DNA of 64,000 bases from contig JAXGZG010000001.1 in the NCBI GenBank assembly GCA_040771825.1, forward strand, positions 62,001-126,000, written 5' to 3'. Made by a program: the position numbers and the translations under genes. Source of the DNA: JAXGZG01 sp040771825 (GTDB lineage: Bacteria; Bacillota; Sulfobacillia; Fermentithermobacillales; Fermentithermobacillaceae). Under the pieces are notes generated by a model that was not told the DNA's origin, did not search any database, and saw nothing but the letters and a program-made list of their open reading frames with translations. Of the stretch, positions 51,163 through 60,167 are shown piece after piece (the stretch's first letter is position 1; each line of letters begins with the position of its first letter).

Positions 51163-51639
51163 TCAGAAAAACCAGCTCTCCTTTTCCATAAAGCCTTCGA
51201 TGTCCACACACTCAACTCCGAAATGTCTGCAGACGTTCGGGATTTTCGCTGCATGTTGTCTAAGTCTCTCTTGACAGACAACAATCCCATTTCGAATCTT
51301 TGCCTTGGCCACAATGAAAGGATCCGCGACGTAACCGCCGCCAATTACTTTCTTCTTGTCTATCAACTGTTGAAAGTGGGGTACTGCGAATATCGCTGCC
51401 ACCAGCCGGGCTTCATCTTGCGTAGGTTGTTCGAAAAAACCGGGATTCAGGGTTGCCCACCTAACGAGACGTGAGGACTTGTCCCAGTACGACTTGATTT
51501 CGTGGAGAGATTCTCTTGCCGATACCAACTTTCCAGAAGCGATCATCGAGTCAAAAAGCCGCCACAGAGAGGGAAACCTGGACAGGTAGTAGTGCTCAAA
51601 CATGTCTATGAGCGCGCTTGTATCCAGTACGTACAGCAC
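51163..51639 (-). CDS. DUF4411 PIN-like protein, probable toxin partner
   Basis: A 158-residue protein with the PIN-fold start LYVLDTSALIDMFEHYY (acidic residue near position 5) and a later acidic site VADPFIVAKAK (about 110), the pattern of metal-dependent RNases. The overall layout matches DUF4411. The GTG at 51639 follows GAGGTAAGG. Its gene begins 6 bases after the stop of the HTH-ImmA gene. Such pairs have been predicted as toxin-antitoxin or phage-linked modules; PIN nuclease activity is inferred. Confidence 0.8.
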   Translation of the reverse strand: MLYVLDTSALIDMFEHYYLSRFPSLWRLFDSMIASGKLVSARESLHEIKSYWDKSSRLVRWATLNPGFFEQPTQDEARLVAAIFAVPHFQQLIDKKKVIGGGYVADPFIVAKAKIRNGIVVCQERLRQHAAKIPNVCRHFGVECVDIEGFMEKESWFF

Positions 51640-51644
51640 AGTCC

Positions 51645-52796
51645 TTACCTCAACCACGCTTCTTCTAGACTCGGAATACTGTTGACCTTGACCCCAAGGT
51701 ATTCAGATAATGCATACACATCAATGCGTCTTTGGTAATACTTGCTGAACGCGAGTTCCAGGTATTGCTGGCCAAGGTAACTGGCCTTCATGTAATAGAA
51801 ATGGCCGCCCGGTTTGCGGGCTGCTTTCCTGAGGCTGGATTCCTCAATCCAGGCTTCTGCCCTACTCTCGTAATATTCCTTGCTTACAAGGTTGCGGTCT
51901 AGGAGTTTCCTCAAGATCACTTCCCTACTTACAGAGTACCTGCTGGCTAGCCGCGCTACCAGACCGTCTTCGATACTCTGTCCACGTACGTATGGGTCAA
52001 AATCGTGGTCAGGTACCAGGAAGACTGCCGCAAATTCATTACAGAAGACTTCGATTCGTCTATCATGGCTGCTCAGGGCCCATAGATGATCATCTGTGAC
52101 CTTGGCAACTCCACCGGTCTCGAGAAGCAAGTGACCGAGTTCATGAAACAAGGTGAAAATCTGCCGCGTCTTTGGAAGGGAGTTGTTGATGTAGATGACA
52201 GGAAACTCCGTGTCATAGAGACAGAAGCCGGAAATGGCATCATCTCCGAAAGCATCTTTGAAAACCGACACACCGCTATTCCAGAATGCCGCTCGCCAAT
52301 TCTCAAACGCCGCATTGTCGTCTGCCCACTGGACTTGCTCTTCGAGACTAACGCTAAGGAATAGCCGAGTCTCTGACGCTGCCGATACCATATCGGAGGG
52401 CTGGAACCCTCTCAAGGTTCTGACAATGTGCTTCTCGGCGGGGTTAGGCCCGTCATTTAGTTCTTTGAGGTTGATTATCATGGCCTGTGCCCGACGAATG
52501 ATACTGAGAATCGTGGGCGAGAGTTTCCTGTATTCCGAGCCGGGCAGCGTTCGGAATTGGTCTTTCGGGTTCTCGGTTTCCGGAGGCTTTGGGAAGAAAA
52601 ACAAGGCTACCGGCCGCTTGTAATAGTCGTGAGCGAGTCTTTCTAGTTGGACATAAGTGGGAGATTCCTGACCACTCTCCCAGCATTCAATGACGCTCAC
52701 CGGCTTACCCATCTTTGCGGCGATGTCTTCTGCAGACCAGTTGCTGCTCTCTCTGGCCCATTTTAGGATTTCAGGATTGGGAGAGACCTTTCCCAT
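51645..52796 (-). CDS. XRE-type HTH fused to ImmA/IrrE metallopeptidase
   Basis: A 383-residue protein. Residues about 8-65 form a helix-turn-helix (WSAEDIAAKMGKPVSVIECWESG). The ImmA/IrrE (COG2856) peptidase domain carries the zinc motif FHELGHLLLE (HExxH, about residue 216) and a downstream Glu in EVFCNEFAAVFLVP. The C-terminal part is helical. The ATG at 52796 follows GGGGTGGT. ImmA-type proteases cut repressors in mobile elements, and this architecture is common in antitoxin-like genes. It precedes and probably controls the DUF4411 gene. Confidence 0.88.
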   Translation of the reverse strand: MGKVSPNPEILKWARESSNWSAEDIAAKMGKPVSVIECWESGQESPTYVQLERLAHDYYKRPVALFFFPKPPETENPKDQFRTLPGSEYRKLSPTILSIIRRAQAMIINLKELNDGPNPAEKHIVRTLRGFQPSDMVSAASETRLFLSVSLEEQVQWADDNAAFENWRAAFWNSGVSVFKDAFGDDAISGFCLYDTEFPVIYINNSLPKTRQIFTLFHELGHLLLETGGVAKVTDDHLWALSSHDRRIEVFCNEFAAVFLVPDHDFDPYVRGQSIEDGLVARLASRYSVSREVILRKLLDRNLVSKEYYESRAEAWIEESSLRKAARKPGGHFYYMKASYLGQQYLELAFSKYYQRRIDVYALSEYLGVKVNSIPSLEEAWLR

Positions 52797-52961
52797 CTTG
52801 AGACCACCCCAACACAACCGATATCCATCGGCTCGTTCATTGATGCAGAACTCATCCGTCAGGGCAATAATACCATGCATCCTTCCCAACTGGTATTGGC
52901 GAGCCAAGGACTTGTAGCGGGACAAGGGCTTACCAGCACATTGAAGGTCGCACTGCGCCTC

Positions 52962-55506
52962 CTACCGATAGAGAGGCAGGGCCGTGACCGTCACGCAGTT
53001 GGTGTGCTGAACGTCGGGCTTTGCCAGTCTAAGGCCCAAGTACGATTCGCCTAAGTAGGCCGCTTGTGCCGTTACCTCGACTCTGCTGGCCCCTAAAATT
53101 GTGGTGACCAGTGACGCATCGATTTCCCTCTCCGGTGGATACCACCAAATGATCCTGACCCTGTAGCCTCTTCGAGGGTTCAGATGAGGCTTGTTGTCCA
53201 GATAGGTGACTGTGTCTTCCCCGGAAAGGCTGTGTAGCAGTGAGTTCAACAGGTCATCCAGGTTATCAAGGGTAAAAGGGTGGTAGTCGCCCCTAGGACT
53301 CGGCATGTCTCTGACTTCGACGCCAAAGAAGGTTGGCCGCTTATTGAGGGTTGCGCTTACATAGAATGTGTTTCTCGAGTCTTTGTCTGCGGCGGCCTCG
53401 ATTGCCGCCCACGGGCAGTCAACCTTGTCTGCAAAGCGCATATCCAGACGTCCGGTTTTGTCATTGAGCATTGGGAGATCGCCAGACGGGAAATCGCCTG
53501 TAGTCTGGTCTTTCTGCAAGACGATTTCTCCCAAAGGCATTGTGGCAGAAACCGTGACGCTTGAACTGAACCCGTAGTTCTCGCACATACTCACCGGGTA
53601 CAGGAGCACTGCCCAGTTGGCAGCAATGAGCCCTAAGGCCACGATCGCCATAGGCGTCAGAACGGTGCCTAGGTTCAGTAGGCTGAGCCTTCTCCTGCTT
53701 ACGGGCTTTGGCGGGCCGAAGCTGGAAAGAAGACATCCGACGGCAACACCTAAGCAGAGGGCTGACGCAATATTCTCTGCGGTGTTTTGGAACCAGCAAG
53801 ACGATGCACTCCACACTATCCCGGGGAAAAGCGGCGTGAGGTATAGGAGCCTACTGAGCCAAGTGATGGAAGGAGGAGTCGCCGCGTCCTTCTTTCTGAA
53901 GGACCATTCAAACAGTACCGACGCGAGTAACCCTGCTGTGGCCAAAAGCGAGTATCCTAAATTCTCCGAACCCAGAAGGCCCATTCCGGTGCACACTCCG
54001 CCCATAACGGCTAGTCCCCACGCTCCTGACGCAGATGATCCGCCGCCATACGCGAGGCCTTCTGTAGAGCAGTTGGCAGCCTTAGGCAGATTGGCGATGC
54101 GGGAACGCACTGTCCAAAGGCGTAGAAAACCTGTTGTGAACAGCAGTATAAAGATGGCCAAGAGAATCACCGTGGGCCTTTCAGGGTAAACCCAGGCGAC
54201 ATACCCAGCCAGGGCGCTTCTGAAGACTATGGCACGTACTCCCAAAGCCAAAAGCGCCGCTAGAATAGCGCCGCCAACCCATCCAAGAGCGCCCCGGTTT
54301 CCCAACCATGGCGAACTGAGGACGATGGCCGCCGCTGCCAAAAGGCCCATGGCTACTCCCGCCCAGGCAAGGTATTTGGACTTCACCATGTGCATTTGAC
54401 CTAGAGCCACAAGGACCGTCATGTCCCCGTAGACAGGGAGATTCCCTTTTGACGGTGAGGCTTGGGGATCCCAGCTAGCGGGAGTTTCACCGCAGAGCGA
54501 CAGCAGAGCACTGACTACGGCCTTTGCACGTAGGTCTACAGAGCTCTTCATGAAGACGGCTTCGTCACTTTGCTCTAGGTTGGAAGGCGATGTTCTTAAC
54601 TGACCGGCCGTAGGAAGCCCAAGGGTGATGGCGGGTATCTCTGGGTCAAGAGCGTCTCCTTCTCCAGTGAAGGCGCCATCGTCTACAAGGTTTTCGAAGG
54701 TGACGGTCCTTTGCCGTGGACCTTGGGTCATGGCTCGAAGCCAAAGCGCCTGACTGCGCCCTCCCGCTATGAAAGTGTCCAGGCCGCTTCGCCTGAGATG
54801 ATCATAGACAGATTGCACCATCGGCACTGGCGTGGAGGCTGCGGGAATTAAAGGCAGCCGCTGATCCTGAAACAGATTGCCGAGTATGAGAACGCTTTTG
54901 ACTTGCCGGCCGCGGTCCGAAAGGTTCTTCATAAGTGCCTGCATTCCTGCTCCCATCTGGTAATGGCCGGAAACGAAAGCAACGGCTACGTTGTTGGGGC
55001 CGGAATACTGCCTTGCAAAGTCTAGAAGGACGCTTGACGATTCGTCCGTGAAGTGCTCCTGACCACCAGTCGAGCTTACCTGCCGTGGCGGACTCTCCCT
55101 TGACAGCCGCGCCGACGTTTGGCGAGGGCTCCGTCTCGTGAACCTGGCCGTAGGCAGCGGGCACGTCGTAGGGGGTCACAATGAGGAGGTCAATGGGCGA
55201 CTTGTCCTGTTTGAATGCCAATAGGTTCTCTCCCTGTACTCCCACGAAAGTTGTTCGGTTGGCCTCCTCAGAGTGCGCTCCCATTACTGTCGTGTAGGCT
55301 GTCACCTCTGTGATCCATCCGGACTCCTGTAATGCGGCGCTTGCGTGGGATAGGAACTGACGGCTATCGTAGGAACCTGTCAGCCTGTTGGGGAACTGGA
55401 AAGGGTTTGCCTTGACAGGAGGAGCAGTAAGCAGGGTGGTGATGGCCAGACAGAGAGCAGCCAGGACCATGAATGGTTTGGCCTGGGATTGACGGGGTCT
55501 AGTCAT
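52962..55506 (-). pseudogene. Exported M28/Gaa1-like multi-membrane protein, interrupted by a frameshift
   Basis: The front part (55506 down to about 55090) has a signal sequence (FMVLAALCLAITTLLTAPPVKA) and reads LLIVTPYDVPAAYGQ. The rest is in the next frame, entering near QEHFTDESSSVLLDFARQYSG (frame open by 55040) and running to 52962. One extra base between about 55035 and 55095 explains the split; the corrected protein has about 847 residues. The N-terminal domain follows the M28 peptidase plan, but the zinc ligands appear absent. Eight or so membrane helices follow. Inactive M28-like domain plus multi-pass membrane region is the layout of eukaryotic Gaa1; that likeness is my inference. 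The AtpZ/AtpI-like gene lies upstream. Confidence 0.7.
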
Positions 55507-55576
55507 ATCGGCTCACGCACCTCCGGAGTCCTCTGTCTAATTCCGCTGGGTTCGCCAAGAAATCCAAGAACCCGCC

Positions 55577-55780
55577 TTACTTGTCTTTCCTGAGAATGTT
55601 CCGAATTACCGCAACACCCCGGTGTATCCCGGCTGCCATTCCCAAAAGCAGGCCCAGGGGAGCAAAAAAGGTCCGCCCGCTCCGTCTGTCCAGGTATAAT
55701 CCCAGATAAAGTCCTGCCATGGTGGATGTGGCCAGGGTAAAACCCAGTCCAAGCAGCACTCCTATTCTTCGCCGGTTCAT
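55577..55780 (-). CDS. AtpZ/AtpI-like small membrane protein
   Basis: A 67-residue protein with two membrane helices (about 8-27 and 38-56) joined by GLYLDRRSGRTFFAPLG, the loop typical of AtpZ/AtpI proteins that accompany F-type ATP synthase. The ATG follows GAAGGGA by 6 bases. No ATP synthase genes are nearby, which is unusual for atpI but common for scattered AtpZ-like genes. It lies upstream of the frameshifted membrane protein gene. Confidence 0.7.
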   Translation of the reverse strand: MNRRRIGVLLGLGFTLATSTMAGLYLGLYLDRRSGRTFFAPLGLLLGMAAGIHRGVAVIRNILRKDK

Positions 55781-55949
55781 TGCGTGTCCCTTCGACCGGT
55801 GGTCATTCTTCGCCCACCTCGGCCATCCAATTTCGTCTCCTCTCTGGGCTTTCACCGCCAGTGCGTGAGATTCCTCCGATAGGAGAGGGCAGACAGCCCT
55901 CTTAACTAAAGACGGCGCAGATTACGAACCTGTCCGAATAATGCCGCTG

Positions 55950-55955
55950 TATAAT
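55950..55955 (+). promoter_or_regulatory. Possible -10 box of the aminotransferase gene
   Basis: A perfect TATAAT about 110 bases before the start codon; no convincing -35 box is seen at 16-18 bases upstream. Confidence 0.3.
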
Positions 55956-56064
55956 CTAGTGCAAAAAGTGTGATCTATGTCTTAAAGCAGTATGTTCACG
56001 CAGAAGGGATTAATCAGTATATTGTAGAAGTGCTCGTGGCAATCACCACTTTGGAGGGTCGTCA

Positions 56065-57297
56065 ATGAAACTCTCGTCCTGTGCGCGCTCCATTGGCCCT
56101 TCGCTTACTCTTGCTCTTGATGCCAAGACAAAGAGACTGCAAAGCGAAGGCGTGGACATCATCAGTTTCGGTGTTGGCGAACCGGACTTCGACACTCCTT
56201 TGCACATAAGAGACGCGGCTGTGGACGCAATCAGAGCCGGTTTCACAAAGTATACAGCATCGGCAGGGATCGTGGAACTTAGGTCGGCCATCTGCAGGAA
56301 GTTGGAGCAGGATAACGGGCTCATTTACAAACCCGGAGATATCTTGGTATCGGTAGGAGCCAAGCACTCAATCTTCAATGCTGCCATGGTGCTCTGTGAA
56401 CGCGGCGACGAGGTGCTGATACCTACCCCGTACTGGGTAAGCTACCCTGAGATTGTCAGGGTAGCAGGAGGGACGCCCGTCTTCATCCCAACCGGGATTG
56501 AGTCAGGGTTCAAGGTGACTGGCAAGGCGTTGAGGAGAGCCATTACTCCTAGGACTTCGCTTTTGATACTTAACACTCCTTCGAACCCGACCGGGGCCAT
56601 CTACACAAGAGATGAACTGGCCGAAATAGCTGAGGTGTGCCTTGAACATGACATTGCGGTGATATCCGACGAGATCTACGAGAGACTCATATACGAAGGA
56701 GAGCACGTATCTTTCGCCAGTCTCTCCCCAGAGGTCAAGGCCAATACGGTCACGGTCAACGGCGTATCCAAATCCTACGCCATGACAGGCTGGCGTATAG
56801 GCTATGCGGCCGGACCGACCGATATCATTGCCGCCATGGGGAATTTGCAGAGCCATTCAACTTCTAACCCCACTTCCATTTCCCAGAAGGCGGCCCTAGC
56901 CGGCCTTGCGGGCTCCCAGGAACCCCTGGAACTCATGCGCCTCGAGTTCAAAGCGCGGCGAGATTACATGGTTCAGAGGCTCAACGGTATGCCCGAGGTG
57001 AAATGTCTGACGCCACCGGGGGCCTTCTATGTATATTCCGACGTCTCGGCGTTCATTGGCACCCGAGTGTGCGGATGCGAGGTGACAGACGATTCGTCCT
57101 TGGCAAGCGTTCTTTTGAATGAAGCCAGGATAGCCGTGGTGCCTGGAGAGGCTTTTGGGACTCAGGGCAATTTGAGGCTCTCCTATGCCACGTCTATGGA
57201 GAAGATTGTGGAGGGCTTGAACCGTCTAGAAGAAGCGCTGGCTACGGCAGAATCGGTACAATCTCTTCGGCTAGCCGAGGCTCTGGTTACGCCGTGA
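56065..57297 (+). CDS. aspC: Aspartate aminotransferase (class I PLP aminotransferase)
   Basis: A 410-residue PLP enzyme of the aspartate aminotransferase 1b group. Motifs in order: FGVGEPDFDTP (about residue 36), GAKHSIFN (about 97), YWVSYPEIV (about 125), the NTPSNPTGAIY loop (about 169), SDEIYERLIYEG (about 205), the PLP lysine in NGVSKSYAMTGWRIGY (about 235), and the substrate arginine in LRLSYATS near 372. TTGGAGGG precedes the ATG. It stands alone, followed by a strong hairpin at 57388. It interconverts aspartate and oxaloacetate; tyrosine or prephenate activity is possible in this group. Confidence 0.92.
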   Translation: MKLSSCARSIGPSLTLALDAKTKRLQSEGVDIISFGVGEPDFDTPLHIRDAAVDAIRAGFTKYTASAGIVELRSAICRKLEQDNGLIYKPGDILVSVGAKHSIFNAAMVLCERGDEVLIPTPYWVSYPEIVRVAGGTPVFIPTGIESGFKVTGKALRRAITPRTSLLILNTPSNPTGAIYTRDELAEIAEVCLEHDIAVISDEIYERLIYEGEHVSFASLSPEVKANTVTVNGVSKSYAMTGWRIGYAAGPTDIIAAMGNLQSHSTSNPTSISQKAALAGLAGSQEPLELMRLEFKARRDYMVQRLNGMPEVKCLTPPGAFYVYSDVSAFIGTRVCGCEVTDDSSLASVLLNEARIAVVPGEAFGTQGNLRLSYATSMEKIVEGLNRLEEALATAESVQSLRLAEALVTP

Positions 57298-57387
57298 TAG
57301 GGAGCGAGGGGCGAGGTCTCCGACGGCAGTATCGCCTCAGATAGACTTTCTGGGTAGCAATACGGAAGGTGAACGGTAGAAGGTATC

Positions 57388-57410
57388 GCCGGACCTTACC
57401 CAGGTCCGGC
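57388..57410 (+). terminator. Strong hairpin after aspC
   Basis: GCCGGACCT and AGGTCCGGC pair perfectly around five bases. The following GGTCTTGAC is only weakly T-rich, so termination is likely but not certain. Confidence 0.5.
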
Positions 57411-57434
57411 GGTCTTGACAACGAGTCTGCGCGG

Positions 57435-57715
57435 CATGCATTTTTTCCGGTCGTGGCCGTCGCTACTGTACATTTCTTCGGGTCCCCGTGCGGGCAACCG
57501 GCTAAATGATCCGCTACTCCGGTTCAGCATGCATATGTGTCCGGTCGTGGGGCTCGCCACATGAAGTTTCTTCCGGCCCTCAGACAGACCACCTGACAAT
57601 TTGTTCGCCACCCCCAATAGACATGCATTCTTGTCCAGTCGTCGCCCCCATCACCGGACATTACTTCCCGCCCCCACGCCAGTAACCAGACATTTCCTCC
57701 ACCGCTTAGCCCCCA
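57435..57715. repeat. Three degenerate 93-94-bp tandem units
   Basis: Units start at CATGCAT motifs at 57435, 57528 and 57622. Each continues with T-rich bases, then TCCGGTCGT or TCCAGTCGT, a GC-rich stretch and TTTCTTCnGG or TTACTTCCCG. The copies have drifted. The rest of the 57298-57866 gap holds only the aspC hairpin; I see no coding frame. Confidence 0.6.
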
Positions 57716-57866
57716 ACGGCTCCATCGACCAAGCGAATCTGCCGACTGACGGTTGACCAGAGACCCCCCGTGTCTTAATGCCAAGAGATCGAATTTGCTG
57801 TACAGTTGTAGCGTAGGTGTCTCACAGGGACTGTGCCGCGAGAAGTGAGAAGTGAGGGATATGAGG

Positions 57867-60041
57867 ATGTCGGAAGACATGGAGGATTCATTGGGTGACT
57901 TTCGAGGGCGCGAAGTGGCCATTGTGGGCATGGGAAAGTCCAACCGAGCTCTGTGCCGGTATTTGGCCAAGGAAGCTGCGGCCATAACCTGCTTTGACAG
58001 GAAAACCGCCGAAGAACTGGGTGATGCCCACAAAGAACTTAGCCGTCTAGGCGTCAGATGGAGCCTCGGGCCCGATTACCTTTCGCTTCTGCCTTCATTC
58101 AAATGGATCTTTCTCACTCCGGGTATCAAAAAGAACCTGCCTGAAATCGTTACCGCAAGGAAGAATGGGGCCGTTATTTCTGGCGAGATCGGTCTTTTTC
58201 TGGAAAGATGCAAGGGCAGAGTGTGTGGGATAACCGGGAGCGCGGGCAAGACCACCACTTCCACTCTTGCAGGAATGATGCTCAAAGAAAGCCTGCCTGG
58301 TGTGCCCATTTACGTGGGCGGCAACATCGGTTCGGTTCTTATCGAGGAAGTCGATTCGATACCGCCGGAGGCGTTGGTGGTCCTTGAACTTTCCAGTTTC
58401 CAGCTCGAACTGGTCACAAGAAGCCCCTCAGTATCGGTCATACTAAACTTGCGCCCAAATCACCTGGATATCCACGAGTCTTTCCAAGACTATGTACAGG
58501 CAAAGAAAAGGATCGTCCAATTCCAAAGCCAAGACGATTGGTGCATCCTGAATCAAGACGACCCCATCACTTGCGCGTTGGTCGGGGAATGTCCGGGAAA
58601 TACCGCTGTTTTCTCCACGGAGACGGGTCCGTCCGATGATGGCACCGGCACCAAAGCAAAGTGCGGCGATACTTGCCAAACGTCCCGGGCCTCCCAAACG
58701 CTTCGGGCGCCCAAGCAGCGGGCATGGGCATGGCTTGACCGCAACGACCTCAAATTGCAGGTTCCCAGTGTTGACCATACCCACCCCGTAACCGTGGCGT
58801 CTCGCGACGAACTCCTAGTACCGGGGAATCACAATATTTCAAACGCCCTAGCCGCGAGCCTTGTTGCGCTCTTAATGGGCGGGAACCCTGAGGGGATTGG
58901 GAGAGCCATACGCTCCTTTCGAGGGGTGGAGCACAGGATAGAGTTTGTAAGGAAGATAAACGGCGTAACCTATTTCAACGACTCCATCGCTACTTCCCCG
59001 GACCGAACCGAAGCCTTTCTCCATGCTGTGCCCGGGCCATTGGCCTTGATCCTCGGAGGATACGACAAGGGGATTCCCTTTGATGGACTTGCCCGGGAGA
59101 TAGTGGCTAGAGGAGACGTGGCGGTAGTGACTCTGGGGAAAACTGCCCCCCTAATTGAGGAAGCCATTGAGAAGGCTTGGCAGTCTGCACAGAAGATGCC
59201 CACACGTCGAAAGCAAGCCAGAGCAAAACCCGATATGGCCAGAGCCGCAAACTTAGAGGAAGCCGTCGGAATCGCCAATGCCAAGGCTCGCCCTGGTTGG
59301 TCGGTAGGTCTCTCACCGGCTTGCGCCAGCTACGACATGTTCACAAATTTCGAAGAGCGCGGGCAGATTTTCAAGGATATAGTGACCAAGATTCTGGGCC
59401 CAAGCGAAATCCATGATATCTTGGCCCCTTGCTACCCAAGCGTGAAGTCGCGACTTCTGGAGTCCAGCAGGGGTAATCCAGTTGATACGCTAGTGGCAAC
59501 CATCTTGTCCCAGGCTACCAACGACAATCTGAGCACCAAAGCTTTTGCGACTCTCCAAGAGGTATTCCCCGACTGGGACTCCCTCTTGGATGCTGGCCCT
59601 CTTGCCGTAGAGAGAGCTTTGCAGCCAGGGGGACTCTACCGCGAGAAGACTGTGGCTATCAGGTCTGCCCTAAACCAGATCAAGAAAGACTTCGGAGAAG
59701 TCACCCTTGACCCATTAAGACAACTAACCGTCCAGGAAGGCTTCAAGTATCTGACCTCCCTAAGGGGTGTCGGCCCCAAGACAGCCGCTTGCGTTTTGGC
59801 CTTTGGCTTGGGGAAGCCCGCCTTTCCTGTGGATACCCACGTGCTCAGGATTGCCCGAAGGCTTGGCTTGGTACCCCAGAAGGCGCCGGCCCCCAAAGCC
59901 CAGGAAATACTGGAGGCAATCACACCTAACGACATCAAAATGCCCCTTCACCTTATGCTCATAGAACACGGCAGACAGGTTTGTTCGTCGTCTAGGCCTA
60001 GGTGCAGCACTTGCCCTCTTCGCGGCCGCTGTTCGGTGTAA
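57867..60041 (+). CDS. MurD-endonuclease III fusion
   Basis: A 724-residue protein in one uninterrupted frame. Residues 1 to about 505 are MurD (UDP-MurNAc-L-alanine:D-glutamate ligase): IVGMGKSN (nucleotide strand), GITGSAGKTTTST (P-loop, about 120), LELSSFQLE (about 177), RPNHLDIH (about 197), FRGVEHRIEFV (about 352) and NDSIATSPD. Residues about 515-724 are an endonuclease III-like glycosylase: LVATILSQATND (about 550), the helix-hairpin-helix LRGVGPKTA with the catalytic Lys (about 630), PVDTHVLRIARRLGL with the catalytic Asp (about 655), and the four-cysteine cluster (C-x6-C-x2-C-x5-C, 705-722). The ATG at 57867 has GAGGG 8 bases upstream; ATG 57861 and GTG 57852 are in frame. Confidence 0.88.
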   Translation: MSEDMEDSLGDFRGREVAIVGMGKSNRALCRYLAKEAAAITCFDRKTAEELGDAHKELSRLGVRWSLGPDYLSLLPSFKWIFLTPGIKKNLPEIVTARKNGAVISGEIGLFLERCKGRVCGITGSAGKTTTSTLAGMMLKESLPGVPIYVGGNIGSVLIEEVDSIPPEALVVLELSSFQLELVTRSPSVSVILNLRPNHLDIHESFQDYVQAKKRIVQFQSQDDWCILNQDDPITCALVGECPGNTAVFSTETGPSDDGTGTKAKCGDTCQTSRASQTLRAPKQRAWAWLDRNDLKLQVPSVDHTHPVTVASRDELLVPGNHNISNALAASLVALLMGGNPEGIGRAIRSFRGVEHRIEFVRKINGVTYFNDSIATSPDRTEAFLHAVPGPLALILGGYDKGIPFDGLAREIVARGDVAVVTLGKTAPLIEEAIEKAWQSAQKMPTRRKQARAKPDMARAANLEEAVGIANAKARPGWSVGLSPACASYDMFTNFEERGQIFKDIVTKILGPSEIHDILAPCYPSVKSRLLESSRGNPVDTLVATILSQATNDNLSTKAFATLQEVFPDWDSLLDAGPLAVERALQPGGLYREKTVAIRSALNQIKKDFGEVTLDPLRQLTVQEGFKYLTSLRGVGPKTAACVLAFGLGKPAFPVDTHVLRIARRLGLVPQKAPAPKAQEILEAITPNDIKMPLHLMLIEHGRQVCSSSRPRCSTCPLRGRCSV

Positions 60042-60104
60042 GGTATTTCACATCCATTGGGGCCGTGCAGGGTTTTGGCGTCCCATAACGAAGTGACAGG
60101 TAGC

Positions 60105-60146
60105 AAAACCAAGTACCAAGAACCTTTAACCAAGAACCCAGAACCT
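60105..60146 (+). repeat. Short ACCAAGAACC-type repeat before tldD
   Basis: About four imperfect copies of ACCAAGAACC lie in the 126-base gap between the fusion gene and tldD, just upstream of the ribosome site. No other signal is seen there. Confidence 0.55.
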
Positions 60147-60167
60147 TGTTGCTAGGAGGCTTTGGCC

